Assembly: GCF_021917145.1 (NCBI RefSeq)
Contig: NC_061077.1
Coordinates: forward strand, 11,106,623 to 11,170,622
Length of the DNA stretch: 64,000 nucleotides
Reading direction: 5' to 3'
Origin: Hypomesus transpacificus
Lineage: Eukaryota; Chordata; Actinopteri; Osmeriformes; Osmeridae
Numbering within the stretch: the first letter of the stretch is position 1; each line of letters opens with the position of its first letter. A model generated the notes under the pieces. That model saw only the letters and a program-made list of their open reading frames with translations. It was not told the origin of the DNA and did no database searches. Positions 63,472 to 64,000 of the stretch are shown here, in pieces. A program made the translations under genes and the position numbers.

Positions 63472-64000
<529 letters not shown>

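Overview
The window is vertebrate, almost certainly teleost, nuclear DNA. The genes are split by GT-AG introns, microsatellites (CA, GA, homopolymers) are very dense, and the repeats are typical of fish: L2-type LINEs, a tRNA-derived SINE with an L2-like tail, PIF/Harbinger, hAT and Tc1/mariner pieces. Species cannot be fixed from sequence alone. The SINE type suggests a smelt/pike/salmon-like lineage, but that is only a guess.

Layout. 1-23.5 kb has no gene I can support. It is repeat-rich, with microsatellites, a 98-bp higher-order minisatellite at 9.0-9.4 kb, a decayed L2-type LINE at 4.55-5.96 kb, a >300-bp GA tract at 19.2-19.5 kb, and a few AT-rich blocks that look like conserved non-coding DNA. 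At 23.5-24.4 kb (+) lies a three-exon gene for a CARD plus death-domain adaptor. At about 27.3-30.7 kb is a decayed Harbinger transposon with a Myb-like companion gene (+) and a frameshifted HARBI1-type nuclease (-) facing each other. At 31.0-36.2 kb (+) is csad, 13 coding exons that join into one 499-residue frame; its last intron holds a 5'-truncated L2. At 38.0-40.0 kb (+) is znf740, with a 208-bp-class hAT MITE in an intron. From 42 to 51 kb I see no gene. At 51.1-53.7 kb (-) is copz1, nine coding exons and 177 residues. At 59.0-61.2 kb (+) is nfe2, the CNC-bZIP erythroid factor. At 63.5 kb to the window end (-) are the last three coding exons of hnrnpa1, with candidate spliced 3' exons down to 61.8 kb.

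The linkage csad-znf740 and copz1-nfe2-hnrnpa1 matches two parts of human 12q13, here brought within about 10 kb of each other. The genes are not functionally linked (taurine synthesis, transcription, COPI coat, erythroid/megakaryocyte regulation, RNA processing), so the interest is syntenic and structural. I found no convincing new multi-gene system. The best leads are a glycine expansion inside the hnRNPA1 nuclear import signal, the spliced region downstream of the hnrnpa1 stop, the lost catalytic Glu in the Harbinger nuclease, and the apparent absence of the miR-148 hairpin that human COPZ1 carries. Exon coordinates were built by hand from splice sites and frame continuity.
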